Origin: Oscillospiraceae bacterium
Lineage (GTDB): Bacteria; Bacillota; Clostridia; Oscillospirales; Ruminococcaceae
Length of the DNA stretch: 57,026 nucleotides
Assembly (NCBI GenBank): GCA_017435045.1
Contig: JAFSFT010000039.1
Location: 1 to 57,026 of the forward strand
Direction of reading: 5' to 3'
The notes beneath the pieces were generated by a model that saw only the letters and a list, made by a program, of their open reading frames with translations, made no database searches and had not been told where the DNA came from. How positions within the stretch are numbered: position 1 is the first letter of the stretch; every line of letters begins with the position of its first letter. Positions 1-8,807 of the stretch are shown piece by piece. Made by a program: the position numbers and the translations under genes.

Positions 1-1
1 C

Positions 2-241
2 GTGGTACTGTCGGCAGCGGGAATTTGGGAACCGCTGGTGGATTTTGCAGGTGCAGGGGCCACAGTGCCAATCATCGGCTTTGGACACACCCTTGCACAG
101 GGTGTGGAAAAGGCAGTGGCACAGAACGGATTTACAGGCATATTTACAGGCGGTCTTTCTGCCTGCAGCTGTGGTGTAAGTGCCAGCCTGATTTTTGGTT
201 TTATTGCCGCCGTTCTGACAAAGAGCAAAAGCCAGTCGTAA
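2..241 (+). CDS. spoVAE: Stage V sporulation protein AE, C-terminal part
   Basis: This is the 3' end of a gene that enters from the left edge, so the first codon here is not the true start. The 79 visible residues carry the SpoVAE signature: EPLVDFAGAGATVPIIGFGH, a glycine-rich TGG segment and a final membrane helix with FGFIAAVLTK. SpoVA proteins are membrane proteins that move dipicolinic acid into the developing spore and release it at germination. Full-length SpoVAE is about 115-120 residues, so roughly one third is missing. A hairpin terminator follows. It is the main evidence that the organism forms endospores. Confidence 0.85.
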   Translation: MVLSAAGIWEPLVDFAGAGATVPIIGFGHTLAQGVEKAVAQNGFTGIFTGGLSACSCGVSASLIFGFIAAVLTKSKSQS

Positions 242-302
242 CTTTATATATGGCTTAGTACTACAATGTATATATAACATAATTACCATACAACACAAAA
301 AA

Positions 303-330
303 GGCATCGGTTTTCACCGATGCCCTTATT
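303..330. terminator. Bidirectional terminator between spoVAE and asnA
   Basis: A perfect 9-bp stem (GGCATCGGT/ACCGATGCC) with a 4-base loop lies between two converging genes. A T-rich tract follows on the plus strand (TTATTTTT) and a run of six T follows on the minus strand, so it can end both transcripts. Confidence 0.85.
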
Positions 331-345
331 TTTGCAATTATGATA

Positions 346-1335
346 TTACAGCAGATTGATACCGTGTTTCTTGCAGTAATCAATTTCGCTCTGTGGCCAT
401 ACGGAGGACTGTACCTCGCCGATATGTGCCTTCTGCAGCAGGAACATACACAGACGGCTCTGACCGATACCGCCGCCGATTGTCAGCGGAAGTGTGCCGT
501 TGATAATGTTTTTATGAAAATCGAATTTAAGGCGGTCAAGTGCGTTGTATTCTTCCAGCTGTTTCATCATACTTGTTTCGTCAACACGGATACCCATGGA
601 AGAAAGTTCAAGTGCGATGTCAAGCAGAGGATAGTATACAAGGATATCGCCGTTGAGCTGCCAGTCATCATAGTCCGGTGCACGGCCGTCGTGCTTTTTG
701 CCGCTGTTGAGCTTGCAGCCGATTTTCATTATAAAAACCGCACCGCATTCTTTTGCAATTGCACGCTCTTTCTGTTTGTCTGTATAGTCAGGCCAGCGGT
801 CCTCCAGTTCCTGGGTTGTAACAAATGTGATTTCGTCAGGGAGAATATCTGTAAGTTCAGGATATCTTCTCTGCACAGCCTTGCTGGTCATCTTGATTGC
901 ACCGTAGATATCGCGTACAACCTGTTTAAGATATTCCTCTGTTCTGTCCTCACGTGTGATAACCTTTTCCCAGTCCCACTGGTCTACATAAAGAGAGTGG
1001 ATAGCATCGCATTTTTCATCACGGCGGATAGCATTCATATCTGTATAAATGCCTTTATGAACACCAATGCCGTACTCGTGGAGGGCATAGCGTTTCCATT
1101 TTGCAAGTGAGTGAACAATTTCCATAACCTCGCCTGTTTCCAGCACGTCAAAGGTTACAGGGCGTTCAACACCGTTGAGATTGTCGTTGAGGCCGCTGTT
1201 TACATTTACAAACATAGGTGCGGATGCACGGTTTAAATCCAGTGCGTCGCACAGCTCTGTTTCAAATTTATGTCTTAAAAACTGAATTGCAGCCTGAGTT
1301 TCCTGTATAGAGAGTTTGGACTGATATTTTTCCAT
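346..1335 (-). CDS. asnA: Aspartate--ammonia ligase (asparagine synthetase A)
   Basis: AsnA makes asparagine from aspartate, ammonia and ATP in the cytoplasm. At 329 residues the protein has the usual family length (about 330). It starts with the typical N-terminus (KLSIQETQAAIQFLRHKFE), carries the MFVNVNSGLNDNLNGVERPV segment, and ends with the class-II-synthetase-like GGGIGQSRLCMFLLQKAHIG motif. The gene is monocistronic: it has its own sigma-70-type promoter upstream and a bidirectional terminator 16 bases after its stop. Nothing unusual is seen in it. Confidence 0.95.
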   Translation of the reverse strand: MEKYQSKLSIQETQAAIQFLRHKFETELCDALDLNRASAPMFVNVNSGLNDNLNGVERPVTFDVLETGEVMEIVHSLAKWKRYALHEYGIGVHKGIYTDMNAIRRDEKCDAIHSLYVDQWDWEKVITREDRTEEYLKQVVRDIYGAIKMTSKAVQRRYPELTDILPDEITFVTTQELEDRWPDYTDKQKERAIAKECGAVFIMKIGCKLNSGKKHDGRAPDYDDWQLNGDILVYYPLLDIALELSSMGIRVDETSMMKQLEEYNALDRLKFDFHKNIINGTLPLTIGGGIGQSRLCMFLLQKAHIGEVQSSVWPQSEIDYCKKHGINLL

Positions 1336-1381
1336 AGTTAGCCTGCCTTAAAATTGTATTATTTTTACTTATATTCTAAAT

Positions 1382-1409
1382 ATATTACACCCTGCCCCGA
1401 AATTGTCAA
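1382..1409 (-). promoter_or_regulatory. Sigma-70-type promoter of asnA
   Basis: On the minus strand a perfect TTGACA (1409-1404) is followed after 16 bp by TAATAT (1387-1382). The -10 box lies about 45 bp before the asnA start codon. Confidence 0.65.
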
Positions 1410-1441
1410 GAAATAACGGGTACACAGAATTATTTTTGTAA

Positions 1442-2785
1442 TTATTCCTCATATCTGCCGCTGTCGTGGTATCTTTTTTGTCTTTTTGCCATAAGTTCCC
1501 TGCGGCGTTTTTTGTTTCTGCGGCGGTTTTCGATGATAACCAGCTGACGCAGTGCCACAAACGCAAACCACACAACCAATACCCACAGCAGTATATTGAA
1601 CACTGTAAGCCCTACACGTTTTACTGCATTAATGGTTTTGCTGCGGTCTGCCTTTATCTTGTCGCTGTTTACTATAACCGACAGTTCCTGCTGTCCGCAT
1701 TTATATTTTTCGCCATCCATTGTGTAACAGACATCCACCGTTACAGCCGCAAGGGTTTTATCTTCGCTGAGTATGCCGTAACTGAACTCAAAAGACAAAT
1801 CCTCTGCTGTCTGATTTTTCGGCAGCACAACGCTGAAATTTTCCACCAGCCAGTTGTCTTTTTCCACAGAGGCAATGGATGCATCTGCAAAGGTTATGCT
1901 GTCAGGAATATCATCCAGCATATCGTCCTTTGTAACCTGTGCGGTTGTAAAGCTGTCAAAACAGTAATCCAGCAGTGCAATGGTGTCATCGTACTTCTGC
2001 CCCTGTTTTTCTGAGTACATAACCACCGCAATCAGCGTTACGCCATCCCTCTCGGCAGCAGTAACAAGTGTATGCCGTGCCTCCTCGGTCCAGCCCGTCT
2101 TGCTCATTATAAGCCCGACGCAGTGCTCGTAACCATTGATAAAATAGTTGGCATTCCAGAACTGACGTGTCACATCTCTTTCGTTTGTAGGTGGCATATC
2201 GTAGCGGTTGGTGGAGAAATACTCTGCAAAACCATCAAGCTTAAGTGCCTCGGCAGTTATCAGTGCCATGTCATAGGCTGTTGTGTAATGGCTGTTTTCG
2301 GGCAGGCCGTGCGGGTTGGTAAAGCTTGTGCTTACCGCCCCTATCTCCCTTGCCCTTTGGGTCATCAGCTTTCCGAATTCCTCGTTTGTGCCGCTGATAT
2401 GCTCGGCAATAACATTTGCCGCATCGTTTGCCGACTCTATACCCAATGCATACAGTGCCTGCTCCACCGTTATATGCTCATTTTCAAACAAAGCAATATG
2501 GCTGGTGTTGTAAGGCAGGGAATATACTGCGTTGTGGCTGGTGGTCATAACCTCATCAGTATCGCAGTTTTCCAGTGCCAGCATGGCTGTCATAATCTTG
2601 GTTATGCTGGCTGGGTACATCTGTCTGTTCATATTCTTATCGTACAGAACAGTGCCAGTCTCTGCTTCGATAACTACTGCAGTCTGGCTTGTTATATATG
2701 GAGAAGCCGCCTGCACCTTTAAACCGGGGATAAAAAATGCACCTGCGGCTGTTAAAATACTCAATAAAACCGATATTTTTTTCAT
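1442..2785 (-). CDS. D-alanyl-D-alanine carboxypeptidase, DacF/PBP5 type
   Basis: This is a low-molecular-mass penicillin-binding protein that trims the terminal D-alanine from peptidoglycan stem peptides outside the membrane. The three active-site motifs are visible: SITK (Ser60, Lys63), SAN (Ser118-Asn120) and KTG (229-231), numbered from the chosen start. An N-terminal signal sequence ends near VQAASP, and a membrane helix near the C-terminus (NILLWVLVVWFAFVAL) is followed by a very basic tail. The start at 2785 is chosen over an upstream in-frame ATG at 2815 because AAAGGA lies 6 bases before it and the signal peptide begins there. Whether it acts in spore cortex or vegetative wall cannot be told. 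Confidence 0.9.
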   Translation of the reverse strand: MKKISVLLSILTAAGAFFIPGLKVQAASPYITSQTAVVIEAETGTVLYDKNMNRQMYPASITKIMTAMLALENCDTDEVMTTSHNAVYSLPYNTSHIALFENEHITVEQALYALGIESANDAANVIAEHISGTNEEFGKLMTQRAREIGAVSTSFTNPHGLPENSHYTTAYDMALITAEALKLDGFAEYFSTNRYDMPPTNERDVTRQFWNANYFINGYEHCVGLIMSKTGWTEEARHTLVTAAERDGVTLIAVVMYSEKQGQKYDDTIALLDYCFDSFTTAQVTKDDMLDDIPDSITFADASIASVEKDNWLVENFSVVLPKNQTAEDLSFEFSYGILSEDKTLAAVTVDVCYTMDGEKYKCGQQELSVIVNSDKIKADRSKTINAVKRVGLTVFNILLWVLVVWFAFVALRQLVIIENRRRNKKRRRELMAKRQKRYHDSGRYEE

Positions 2786-2922
2786 CAGAATTCCTTTGGC
2801 GTAAAGTTTGGACAAGCTGTATTCACAACAGCTTACAGACTTAATATTTTACCATAATTTACGACAAAATGAAAGAATATTTTTTATATAATGAGAAGTT
2901 TCACAAATTTAAATTACAACAC

Positions 2923-2950
2923 AAAAAACGGAGGAGCCTGTGCCCCTCCG
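2923..2950 (-). terminator. Terminator of the metal-efflux operon
   Basis: On the minus strand the stem CGGAGG/CCTCCG is followed by six T residues, 6 bases beyond the stop of the P-type ATPase gene. Confidence 0.75.
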
Positions 2951-2956
2951 CAAAAT

Positions 2957-4789
2957 TTACATATTTTTTGTATTCAGTGCCCTGATGGCATTGAGTATTG
3001 CAATAACCGCAACGCCCACATCGGCAAAAACCGCACTCCACATTGATGCGTGGCCTGCAGCCACAAGCAGCAGCACAAACAGCTTTACGCCGATGGCAAA
3101 GACAATGTTCTGTTTTACAATACGCAGTGTCTTTTTGGAGATGTTAACCGCTGTGGCAATCTTGCCCATCTCGTCATTCATAATAACCACGTCTGCCGCT
3201 TCTATTGCCGCATCGCTGCCCAGTGCACCCATTGCTATGCCGATATCCGCTCTTGCCAGCACAGGAGCGTCGTTGATGCCGTCGCCCACATAGCACACTT
3301 TGGCTTTGTCGGTTTTTTGGGCAAGAATTTTTTCCAGCTGCTGTACCTTCTCCTGTGGCAGCAGGTTGCATACAGCCTTATCCACTCCTGCCTCGGCAGC
3401 AATTTTTTCGCCTATTTCCTCAACATCGCCTGTAAGCATAACTGTTCGCTTTACACCGATGGATTTCAGCTTTTTAACCGCTGCGACACTGTCCTTTTTA
3501 AGAGTGTCGGCAATAACCATGTTTCCAAGATATACCCTGTCCTGTGCTATATGTACCACAGTGCCCGCTTTTTCTTCCGCAGATACTGCCACTCCATTGT
3601 GTTCCATCAGCCTGCGGTTACCCACAAGCACCTCTTTGCCGTCAATCGTGCACTGCACGCCGAATCCCGCCTGCTCTTTTATATCACTTACCCGGGATGT
3701 ATCCGCACCCGATGCATACTCTTTGATGCACTGTGCAATTGGATGGCTGGAGGCAGTTTCCGCAAGGGCTGCAATGTTGCAGATGCTTTTGTCTCCGTTT
3801 ACTTCAATCACCCTGAATCTGCCCTCGGTCAGTGTGCCTGTTTTATCAAACACAACAGTATCCACAGCCGCCAGTGCTTCAAGATAATTGCTGCCTTTTA
3901 TAAGCACACCCTGACGGGATGCACCGCCAAGGCCCCCAAAGAAGGACAGCGGTACGCTGATAACCAGTGCACAGGGACAGCTTACCACAAGAAAGGACAA
4001 TGCACGGTATACCCATACTCCCCATTCACCTGTGATAAGAGATGGAATAACCGCCAGTGCCAGTGCCACACCGCATACGGCAGGTGTGTACCAGCGTGCA
4101 AAGCGGGTGATGAATTTTTCTGATTTGCTCTTTTTGTTGCTGGCATTTTCCACAAGGTCAAGAATACGGTTGACAGTTGAGTCTCCGTATTCCTTTGTAA
4201 CCCTTGCTCTGATAACACCGTTTATATTGATGCAGCCGCTGAGTATTTCGCTGCCGCCTTCCACGTCTCTCGGCACGCTTTCGCCTGTTAACGCAGAGGT
4301 GTCAAGGCTGCTTGTTCCCTGCACCACCACGCTGTCCAGCGGTATGCGTTCGCCCGGATTTATAACGATTATATCTCCGATTTTTACATCGTACGGGTCA
4401 GACTTCTTTATTTCTCCGTCTGTTTCCACATTTGCAAAATCCGGACGTATATTCATAAGTTCAGATATGGATCTGCGGCTTTTGTTGACAGCATAACTCT
4501 GGAACAGCTCGCCTACCTGAAAGAACAGCATAACCGCTGCACCTTCGGGATATTCCCCGATGCAGAATGCGCCGATGGTAGCCACGGTCATAAGAAATTC
4601 CTCGTCAAAAATCTGGCCGTAGCGTATATTGCGCACCGCATTCAGCAGCACACCGCCGCCTGCAACCAGAAATGCTGCAAAGAAAAATGCAAAGCGTACA
4701 GCTTCTCCTGCACTGACCAGATTGCCCAGCACGAAAAGTGCAGCCGCAACAAGGATTTTGCACAAATCCTTTTTATTCTGTTTTGTCAT
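2957..4789 (-). CDS. Heavy-metal P1B-type ATPase, zinc/cadmium exporter-like
   Basis: This membrane pump couples ATP hydrolysis to export of a soft metal ion. It has the CPC metal-binding motif in the membrane (271-273), the phosphorylated aspartate in DKTGT (Asp315), the SSHP motif of P1B ATPases (HP at 349-350) and GDGINDAP (502-509). At 610 residues it lacks an N-terminal metal-binding domain; that domain is encoded separately just upstream as the HMA protein. CPC together with an SmtB/CzrA-type sensor points to Zn, Cd or Pb rather than copper. The start has AAGGAG 6 bases before it. It is the last gene of the operon, followed by a terminator. Confidence 0.92.
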   Translation of the reverse strand: MTKQNKKDLCKILVAAALFVLGNLVSAGEAVRFAFFFAAFLVAGGGVLLNAVRNIRYGQIFDEEFLMTVATIGAFCIGEYPEGAAVMLFFQVGELFQSYAVNKSRRSISELMNIRPDFANVETDGEIKKSDPYDVKIGDIIVINPGERIPLDSVVVQGTSSLDTSALTGESVPRDVEGGSEILSGCININGVIRARVTKEYGDSTVNRILDLVENASNKKSKSEKFITRFARWYTPAVCGVALALAVIPSLITGEWGVWVYRALSFLVVSCPCALVISVPLSFFGGLGGASRQGVLIKGSNYLEALAAVDTVVFDKTGTLTEGRFRVIEVNGDKSICNIAALAETASSHPIAQCIKEYASGADTSRVSDIKEQAGFGVQCTIDGKEVLVGNRRLMEHNGVAVSAEEKAGTVVHIAQDRVYLGNMVIADTLKKDSVAAVKKLKSIGVKRTVMLTGDVEEIGEKIAAEAGVDKAVCNLLPQEKVQQLEKILAQKTDKAKVCYVGDGINDAPVLARADIGIAMGALGSDAAIEAADVVIMNDEMGKIATAVNISKKTLRIVKQNIVFAIGVKLFVLLLVAAGHASMWSAVFADVGVAVIAILNAIRALNTKNM

Positions 4790-4953
4790 ATATTTCTCCT
4801 TGAAAACACAGCAATACAGAGGATACCTCCCCTGATGCTGTAAATACTGTATAATAATTTTCCGCAGCAGCTCATCGCAGCCTTATATCAGCTTGCTGTT
4901 GTATCAGCCGCAGCTGTCATTTCTGCAGGGTTGCCACGGCAGTACACAGCCTT

Positions 4954-5175
4954 TTAAGCTCTTGTCATCACTACTTCGCGGCTTACCTTTGCAATTGCAG
5001 CCATAATTTTTTCTTCTGTGGTCTCAACGCCGTTTTCGTCCATATCAACAATAAGCTTTGTAGTCATAAAATTAAGTGTAACCTCGTTTACTGTGTCGAT
5101 TTTTTCAATAAGTCGTTCCATTCTTGCAGCACAGTTTGCACAGCAAAGGCCTGTAAGGCGGTATGTTCTTGTCAT
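4954..5175 (-). CDS. Heavy-metal-associated (HMA) domain protein
   Basis: A 73-residue single-domain protein of the CopZ/HMA ferredoxin-like fold. The metal-binding loop is LCCANC (Cys12 and Cys15 form the CxxC, with an extra Cys11). The rest matches the fold (EVTLNFMTTKLIVD strand, then a helix). It lies 164 bases upstream of the ATPase and probably stands in for that pump's missing N-terminal domain, delivering or sensing the ion. The ArsR-controlled promoter lies directly before it. Metal specificity cannot be read from the sequence alone. Confidence 0.88.
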   Translation of the reverse strand: MTRTYRLTGLCCANCAARMERLIEKIDTVNEVTLNFMTTKLIVDMDENGVETTEEKIMAAIAKVSREVVMTRA

Positions 5176-5270
5176 AGCAGTTTCCTCTTTTATGTAATGT
5201 TTTTAATGCATATATGTGGCACAGCACTTCAGGGCATCTTTCTCCCGGCACGCATCTTTTTCTCAAAACA

Positions 5271-5331
5271 GTTGAACACGCATTCAACTGTTCACATCTA
5301 TATTATAGTTGAACAATCATTCAACGGTCAA
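5271..5331 (-). promoter_or_regulatory. Promoter with two ArsR/SmtB-type operators for the efflux operon
   Basis: Two 18-bp sites of the form GTTGAA-N6-TTCAAC lie at 5308-5325 and 5271-5288. On the minus strand TTGACC (-35, 5331-5326) and TATAAT (-10, 5307-5302) are separated by exactly 18 bp, and those 18 bp are the first operator. Bound repressor would therefore cover the spacer, and the second site lies in the early transcribed region. This fits metal-relieved repression of the HMA and ATPase genes by the neighbouring ArsR-family protein. Confidence 0.82.
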
Positions 5332-5351
5332 TAGTCCTGTGCAATTTTCTC

Positions 5352-5399
5352 ATAAAAAAATAAACCGATATTTTGTGCACAACGCAGATATCGGTTTAT
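5352..5399 (-). terminator. Terminator after the ArsR-family gene
   Basis: A perfect 12-bp inverted repeat (ATAAACCGATAT/ATATCGGTTTAT) is followed on the minus strand by seven T residues. It separates the regulator transcript from the efflux operon promoter. Confidence 0.8.
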
Positions 5400-5477
5400 C
5401 CCTGGTTAATTATAATTCTTTTTTGCTCTGTATGTCACCGATGCACTTCCCGCACAACAAGCATACTATATCCGCTG

Positions 5478-5843
5478 TCAGTCAATATGCTTATGCTGTA
5501 TATGCGTCATGGCAATGCTTAATACAGCCTGCACATGGTCGTCATCAATGGAGTAAAACACATTTTTACCATCACGGCGGCTTTTTACAATGCGGCTGCT
5601 TTTAAGCCCGCTGAGCTGATGACTGATAGCAGATTTGGTCATACCCAGTGCCGATGCAATGTCCTGCACGCAAAGTTCTCCCTGTGACATAAGGCACATC
5701 ATCTTTATTCTTGTGGGGTCGCCCATCATCTTGAAAAACGCACTGAGGGCATCAATCTGCTTGTCGGCAGGCATACACTCCATAGCATTTTCCACTGCAC
5801 CGTGGTGCTTTTCGCAGCAGGAAAAGGTTCTGTTTTCTTCCAT
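5478..5843 (-). CDS. ArsR/SmtB-family metal-sensing repressor, CzrA-like
   Basis: A 121-residue winged-helix repressor. The DNA-recognition region is GMTKSAISHQLSGL. Near the C-terminus the spacing D-x-H, then His 11 residues later, then H-x-x-H (DDH...THIQH) matches the alpha-5 zinc/cobalt site of SmtB and CzrA. Only one Cys remains of the ELCVCD alpha-3 site (ELCVQD), so zinc sensing is favoured over arsenic or cadmium. The start at 5843 is chosen over ATGs at 5849 and further upstream because AAAGGA sits 8 bases before it. Two matching operators lie downstream, in front of the HMA gene. Confidence 0.9.
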   Translation of the reverse strand: MEENRTFSCCEKHHGAVENAMECMPADKQIDALSAFFKMMGDPTRIKMMCLMSQGELCVQDIASALGMTKSAISHQLSGLKSSRIVKSRRDGKNVFYSIDDDHVQAVLSIAMTHIQHKHID

Positions 5844-6000
5844 ATACATAATCCTTTCGGAAAAATATTCTGTAGTACATTGTACCATCAATTATATTTT
5901 TCCGCAACAAATCAATATACAGATTTATTTTTCAAACAATGCAGCAAAACCCTATCCTCCTTACAAACGCAGAACTATGTCCACATACCATATATAAAAT

Positions 6001-6032
6001 GCAAAAACGCCCTTGGGAGAGGACGTTTTTGC
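6001..6032. other. Hairpin in the gap upstream of the ArsR gene
   Basis: A perfect 9-bp inverted repeat, GCAAAAACG/CGTTTTTGC, lies in the gene-free stretch 5844-6307. It has T residues only inside the stem, so a terminator role is doubtful. The rest of this AT-rich gap shows nothing else except the terminator at 6229-6256. Confidence 0.4.
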
Positions 6033-6228
6033 AGGGAAAGTATATTTTATTAAGAGGAGAGAAAAATTTTTATGTTGGATTATTTTTTGCTTTGCTGTTG
6101 TGATTATATCTTAACATCTATTTGTGTAAGGGATGTTAAACAGTTGTGAAAAAATTGATAACGATTTAGCATAATATGTTAACAATTCATTAAAAAATTA
6201 ACATTTCAGCTTTATTTATATAAAAATA

Positions 6229-6256
6229 TAAAAAACACCCCTTTTAAAGGGGGTGT
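6229..6256 (-). terminator. Terminator of the DUF896 gene
   Basis: On the minus strand ACACCCC/GGGGTGT form a stem followed by a run of T residues. It lies about 50 bases after the stop codon of the DUF896 gene. Confidence 0.75.
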
Positions 6257-6307
6257 CAGGCTTTTGCTTTTCAGCTGTCAGCACAATGTATCATTATCCA
6301 CCGGGGA

Positions 6308-6523
6308 TTACTGCTTTGTGCCTTTTTTAAACTCCGTCAGAGGAACAGTTTCGCCATCTTCATACTTGATGTCTGTGTTTTCAAGCTGCTGACGGAAGCT
6401 TTTGCGGAAATCTGCCAGATATTCCTGACGCAGTTTCTGCTGTTCTGCCTTTTCAGCCTCTGTAAGGCCTTCTTCTCTGGATTTTTTTGCAAGAAAATTA
6501 ATTCTTTCTATTCTTTTATCCAC
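6308..6523 (-). CDS. DUF896 family protein (YnzC-like)
   Basis: A 71-residue cytoplasmic protein with the DUF896 pattern: an N-terminal helical hairpin (RIERINFLAKKSREEGLTEAEK, written here in two overlapping pieces RIERINFLAKKSREEGLT and TEAEKAEQQKLRQEYL) and a short tail. Family members such as YnzC are small Firmicutes proteins without a firm role. The start codon is GTG at 6523, supported by AAGGAG 7 bases upstream. It is monocistronic and ends in a terminator. Confidence 0.85.
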   Translation of the reverse strand: MDKRIERINFLAKKSREEGLTEAEKAEQQKLRQEYLADFRKSFRQQLENTDIKYEDGETVPLTEFKKGTKQ

Positions 6524-6768
6524 CCAAAATTCTCCTTTTTATCACAAATTGATTTTTTAATTATTAATATAAAATACGATGCGGTTTCCTGACAGAAAAT
6601 CCGCCAATAATATATACAAAAATATGTAACAGCAGTATTTTAACACATACCGCACAAAAAAGCAAAATTTTCACATTTTTACTATTGCTTTAAACATTAA
6701 CAGGTTATATAATATTTATAACCTTATATTGTAGTTTTTAAAACCATATAAAGAAAGAAGATGCTTTT

Positions 6769-7425
6769 ATGTCCAATAAACCCATTAAAAGATACACCGT
6801 GGGCGAAGAAGTTTTTAACAGTGTAAGCCATGGTGTAGGTGCACTGCTAAGCGTTATCGGTGCCAGCGTGCTGGTAACCCTTGCCGCCTGCTTTGGAGAT
6901 ATAACCGCTGTGCTGTCCTGCGTTATATACGGCGTGTCCATGGTTATACTGTATACCATGTCCACCCTGTACCATGCTTTTCCTTTTGAAAAGGTAAAGG
7001 AGATTTTCCGCATATTTGACCACACCTCCATTTTTATACTTATTGCAGGCACCTATACCCCATTCTGCCTGCTGGCGCTTAAGGGAAATCCTAAAGGCGT
7101 ATGGGTTGCAGCAGTTGTGTGGCTGTGTGCAATTGCAGGTATTGTGATGAATGCTGTAAGCCTTGAAAAAACCGAAAAACTTGGCCTTGTGCTGTATGTG
7201 GTTATGGGCTGGGCAGTTGTGCTGGTTATAAAGGATATAGTTTCCGCTTTGCAGGGTCCTGCATTCTGGCTGCTGCTGGCAGGAGGTCTTGCCTATACAG
7301 GCGGTATAGTATTTTATAAACTCAAATATAAATATATGCACAGTATATGGCATCTGTTTGTATTTACAGGTACATTGCTGCATTATCTGTGTGTGGTGAT
7401 GTATGTGCTGCCCATGAGTTATTAA
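6769..7425 (+). CDS. Hemolysin III family membrane protein
   Basis: A 218-residue protein with seven predicted membrane helices, the usual length for the family. Conserved HlyIII/PAQR features are present: NSVSHGVGA in helix 1, LYHAFP, DHTSIFILIAGTYTPF and the final HSIWHLFVFTGTLLHY with histidines that in this superfamily bind zinc. The Bacillus cereus founding member was reported to be haemolytic, but most bacterial copies are ordinary membrane proteins of uncertain hydrolase-like function. It is monocistronic with a strong terminator. Confidence 0.88.
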   Translation: MSNKPIKRYTVGEEVFNSVSHGVGALLSVIGASVLVTLAACFGDITAVLSCVIYGVSMVILYTMSTLYHAFPFEKVKEIFRIFDHTSIFILIAGTYTPFCLLALKGNPKGVWVAAVVWLCAIAGIVMNAVSLEKTEKLGLVLYVVMGWAVVLVIKDIVSALQGPAFWLLLAGGLAYTGGIVFYKLKYKYMHSIWHLFVFTGTLLHYLCVVMYVLPMSY

Positions 7426-7460
7426 GCTTTATACTACTTTTTCTCTTTCCTTATGTACTG

Positions 7461-7490
7461 AAATACCGCCCTTTGCGGCGGTATTTTTCT
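7461..7490 (+). terminator. Terminator of the hemolysin III gene
   Basis: A 10-bp stem AAATACCGCC/GGCGGTATTT with a 6-base loop is followed by TTCTTTG, 35 bases after the stop codon. Confidence 0.85.
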
Positions 7491-7580
7491 TTGTGTAAAA
7501 ACAAAAGTGAACGCCGCAAAACGGCATCCACCTTTAATGTAATCTGCTGTTTAACAAAAGCCAGACAAAAGCAGGCTGTT

Positions 7581-8573
7581 TTAAACCCATCCAAAAAATC
7601 TTCTTACACGGTAGTTAACATATGTAAAGCAGTGCTTAAACATTGTCCATTCCACCCAAAGATAACTGCCCAGATTTTTCCACTTGAAAGGGTATTTTTC
7701 CACTTGTTTTCTCATCTTTATACCCTGGAAAGTGCCTTTCATAAAAGGCTTGCCAAAGCCACGGGCATAGTACATTGCCACCTTTGGCAGATAACCGATA
7801 AACTGGAACGGAAAGTTGACAATAAGCATAAGCAGCGGCTGATTTTTATACAGCAACAGCAGTGTGTTCTGTCCGCTTTTTTCCGCCTTAAAGTCGTTGT
7901 ATCTGCCCCCTGTGGTTGCACTGCAGATGTGATAGCAGACAGCATTTGGGTTGTAGATGTTTTTATAGCCTGCGTTGTTGCCGCGCCAGCCAAGGTCAAC
8001 GTCTTCGCCATAGGCAAAGAAAGCCTCGTCAAACCAGCCTATCTCGTCCAGGATGCTTCTGCGGTAGAGTGCCGCACCGCCGCAGTTGGAGAATACGCGT
8101 TCGATTTTGTTGTATCTTTCCCTTTTAAGCCCGTCGCCACGCTTGCAGGTCCACCCGAACAGCGGTACATAGTCGCTGGCGTCGTCAGCAAGATGGCGGT
8201 TAAAGTGCTGCACCATAAGCCCACCAACCGAGAATATGTTTTTGTCGCTGTCGGCGGTGTCCACCAGCACCTGCAGCCAATCCGGCTCGGCAAAGGCATC
8301 GTTGTTGAACATAACCGCATATTCTGCCTTTGATGTCTCGATGCCCTGATTTACAGCGTGGTCAAAGCCTGTGTTGGTATCGTTACATATAAGAATGAAA
8401 TTTTCAAAATCTTCTGCACATTTTTTTATAATTTCAACGGATCTGTCCTTTGAGCCGTTGTCGATAACGATAATCTCATATTCGCCGTCGAATTTCTGAT
8501 TTATACAGCTGCGGATGGAATCCTCAATCCAGCCCTCACCATTAAGATTCGGGATAATAATACTTGCTTTCAT
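7581..8573 (-). CDS. Family 2 glycosyltransferase
   Basis: A 330-residue inverting glycosyltransferase of the GT-A fold. The N-terminal nucleotide-binding strand is SIIIPNLNGEGWI, followed by VIDNGSKDRS, and the metal/sugar-nucleotide motif is FNNDAFAEPDW. A later AYGEDVDLGWRG is the ED acceptor-binding motif of rhamnosyl/glycosyl transferases acting on surface polysaccharides. The start at 8573 has AAGGAG 8 bases before it; an upstream in-frame ATG lacks a ribosome site. It is divergent from a polysaccharide flippase, which suggests a role in a cell-surface glycan. Acceptor and sugar are unknown. Confidence 0.88.
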   Translation of the reverse strand: MKASIIIPNLNGEGWIEDSIRSCINQKFDGEYEIIVIDNGSKDRSVEIIKKCAEDFENFILICNDTNTGFDHAVNQGIETSKAEYAVMFNNDAFAEPDWLQVLVDTADSDKNIFSVGGLMVQHFNRHLADDASDYVPLFGWTCKRGDGLKRERYNKIERVFSNCGGAALYRRSILDEIGWFDEAFFAYGEDVDLGWRGNNAGYKNIYNPNAVCYHICSATTGGRYNDFKAEKSGQNTLLLLYKNQPLLMLIVNFPFQFIGYLPKVAMYYARGFGKPFMKGTFQGIKMRKQVEKYPFKWKNLGSYLWVEWTMFKHCFTYVNYRVRRFFGWV

Positions 8574-8807
8574 ACAATTCTCCTTACAGGGAATTTTATC
8601 TTTAAATTTACTATTTGCACATATCTTTCTAATATAACATTTTAGCATATCATCACCCGCGTTGCAACTTTAAAGCGTCAGCAGTATTTTTTCACCATAC
8701 AAAACAAAAAATTTCACCTTTCAATAAATTGCAAAATGTATATTTGTATGGTATGATAATTTAGTTATAGTATGTAATAAATTATTTTTATTATAAGGAC
8801 AGTTTTG

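Noticed and set aside
340-1110. Long plus-strand frame opposite asnA
   Set aside because: It is the antisense shadow of asnA, with no ribosome site and no recognisable domain. Many similar shadows lie opposite other genes and were left out.
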